The notes under the pieces: generated by a model
The model's input: only the letters and a program-made list of their open reading frames with translations
The model's database searches: none
Told to the model about the DNA's origin: nothing
Assembly (NCBI GenBank): GCA_045603565.1
Contig: JAZUML010000007.1
Span: 61,132-125,131 of the forward strand
Origin: Nanosyncoccus sp045603565
GTDB lineage: Bacteria; Patescibacteriota; Saccharimonadia; Saccharimonadales; Saccharimonadaceae
DNA: 64,000 nt
Direction of reading: 5' to 3'
Shown here: in pieces, positions 62,961 to 64,000 of the stretch
Numbering within the stretch: the stretch's first letter is position 1
Layout: the number at the start of each line of letters is the position of its first letter
Position numbers and translations under genes: made by a program

Positions 62961-64000
62961 ATGTTTAGGAGGAACGAGTCTCGTTTGGCGTCCAAAATTT
63001 CGCTAACCCTCGTTTTTGCTCTACTTTTTTCAGGCACAATCCTCTTGTCCCACACCACCTCCGCCAACGACACCCACATAGACGACGTCTCCATCATAGT
63101 CCCTATCTCATGTAATCTCGTTGGTACTAATACTACCCACTCAGCTACCATCAATCCCGGTACTACTACAGAAGACATTGGTAAAACTACACTCAAACCC
63201 TTCTGTAATGACAATAATGGCTTTGCTATTTATGCTATCGGCTATACTAATGATACAAACGGCACCACTACACTAGTAGGTGACGATACAGACCTCACTA
63301 TTCCTACTAGCACTAATACTTCAGGTAGCTCTTCTTGGTCTATGAAACTCTCAAAAGAAACTAACTCCTCCCAAGCCTATCAACCAAACAATCTAACTAT
63401 CGTTAGTCCATACACTAACTATGCCGTAGTCCCAACCAACTGGACCAAAGTAGCTTCCTTCTCTTCCGCTACAGACAATACCTTAGGTGCAGTCCTGTAC
63501 ACTACCTACAAAGTTCACATTGCTTCTGGCCAAGCCGCTGATTCATATAATGGTAAAGTCAAATACACTCTCTTTCATCCTAGTACTTCTTGTCTCTACT
63601 ATACTATTAAATTCAATCCTGGAGATGGTACTGGTGCTATGGTAGATCAACCTATATGTAGTAATGGCTCTACTGCTCTAAGTACTAATACTTTCACTCC
63701 TCCAGCAGGCTATGAATTTAAAGAATGGAACACCAAACAAGATGGTACAGGTACATCCTACTCTAATGAACAAATCATCAACACCAACCTTGCTGATATT
63801 GGTGAGTCTATTACGCTTTATGCGATGTGGGGAAGATCGTTATATAGTACTGTAGCTAGCCTCAGCAAAGGTACCCTAGCTCAAAACAACGTTGCCCTTA
63901 CTGACGAAATCACTACTCCAACCTCAACTAACAAAGACCAAGATACCTCTAACTCCGGTGTCTACACATACGATCCAGCTGTTTACGGCGTGGCTTCTGA
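62961..64000 (+). CDS. Secreted repeat surface protein, N-terminal part (cut by right window edge)
   Basis: Open frame of 346 codons from the ATG at 62961 to the window end. A signal peptide (SLTLVFALLFSGTILLSHTT) precedes a Ser/Thr/Asn-rich beta domain of ~190 residues and one InlB B-type repeat (YTIKFNPGDGTGAMVDQPIC, FKEWNTKQDGTGTSYS, ESITLYAMWGR). The architecture is the same as the first ~300 residues of the protein at 11.2-15.2 kb, so a second adhesin of this class is likely. TATAAT lies six bases before the ATG. What follows outside the window is unknown. Confidence 0.85.
   Translation, partial: MFRRNESRLASKISLTLVFALLFSGTILLSHTTSANDTHIDDVSIIVPISCNLVGTNTTHSATINPGTTTEDIGKTTLKPFCNDNNGFAIYAIGYTNDTNGTTTLVGDDTDLTIPTSTNTSGSSSWSMKLSKETNSSQAYQPNNLTIVSPYTNYAVVPTNWTKVASFSSATDNTLGAVLYTTYKVHIASGQAADSYNGKVKYTLFHPSTSCLYYTIKFNPGDGTGAMVDQPICSNGSTALSTNTFTPPAGYEFKEWNTKQDGTGTSYSNEQIINTNLADIGESITLYAMWGRSLYSTVASLSKGTLAQNNVALTDEITTPTSTNKDQDTSNSGVYTYDPAVYGVAS

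Noticed and set aside
1..64000. Alternative genetic code (TGA as Gly or Trp)
   Set aside because: TGA ends several intact genes at the expected protein length, for example comF and dnaN, and is not seen inside conserved genes.

Overview
The window looks like a chromosomal segment, including the replication origin, of a Candidate Phyla Radiation bacterium, most likely a Saccharibacterium (TM7). The evidence is an AT-rich, tightly packed genome with many 1-20 bp gene overlaps; the order rpmH-rnpA-yidC-jag divergent from dnaA-dnaN-recF; a CPR-style type IV secretion (T4SS) block made of PrgI, VirB4 and VirB6-like proteins with several small pilin-like proteins; large repeat-built surface proteins; and a sizeable envelope polysaccharide/teichoic acid locus. 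TGA acts as a normal stop (for example at the ends of comF and dnaN), which argues against the code-25 lineages Gracilibacteria and Absconditabacteria. The assignment to phylum is inference; no marker tree could be run.

Layout. 0-9.7 kb: T4SS-like block (VirB4 ATPase cut by the left edge, a separate VirB4 N-terminal-like protein, PrgI, a very large VirB6/TrbL-like protein, then four genes carrying five VirB2/TrbC pilin-like units), with hsp20 and comF set among them. 9.7-11.2 kb: tRNA-Ser(GCU), a multi-hairpin palindrome, and two hypothetical genes. 11.2-15.2 kb: a 1317-residue surface protein with InlB-type repeats and 16 DUF285/BspA-like repeats. 15.3-17.3 kb: groEL and groES behind a promoter overlapped by a CIRCE operator. 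17.3-21.4 kb: TetR-like regulator, TylF-like methyltransferase, uvrA. 21.4-46.3 kb: envelope glycan region with GtrA, many glycosyltransferases, galE, glf, a YidC-TagF fusion, a TagG/TagH-type exporter, TagD, an MBOAT plus DHHW pair, a ricin-lectin protein, an LtaS/sulfatase-like phosphotransferase and a CotH-like kinase. 46.3-48.3 kb: a short LexA-like DNA-binding protein divergent from an LCP (LytR-CpsA-Psr) ligase. 48.4-54.4 kb: origin region. 54.4-64 kb: a large unknown membrane-anchored protein, a TrmA/RlmD-type RNA methyltransferase, tRNA-Ser(GGA), a MacB-type ABC pair, two Mur-ligase-like genes, tRNA-Ser(CGA), a DUF6512-like membrane protein and a second surface protein cut by the right edge.

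How the genes fit together. TagD (CDP-glycerol), two TagF-like polymerases, the TagGH exporter, the LtaS-like enzyme and the LCP ligase outline a nearly complete route for making, exporting and wall-attaching a phosphate-linked polymer. GalE and Glf would supply galactose and galactofuranose, and MBOAT/DHHW would O-acylate the product. The T4SS-like block, lectin and repeat proteins fit a surface-attached, host-dependent life.

Most unusual signals. (1) Palindromic elements whose arms copy the flanking sequence: two share a GC-rich core, one sitting in frame inside the RNA methyltransferase gene and one between lytR and jag; a third of similar build gives recF and its convergent neighbour identical 20-nt ends. 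(2) Many genes have a TATAAT box 6-9 nt before the ATG, so leaderless transcription looks common. (3) A YidC domain is fused to a teichoic acid polymerase domain. (4) The lexA-like and LCP genes diverge from overlapping promoters in 16 bp.
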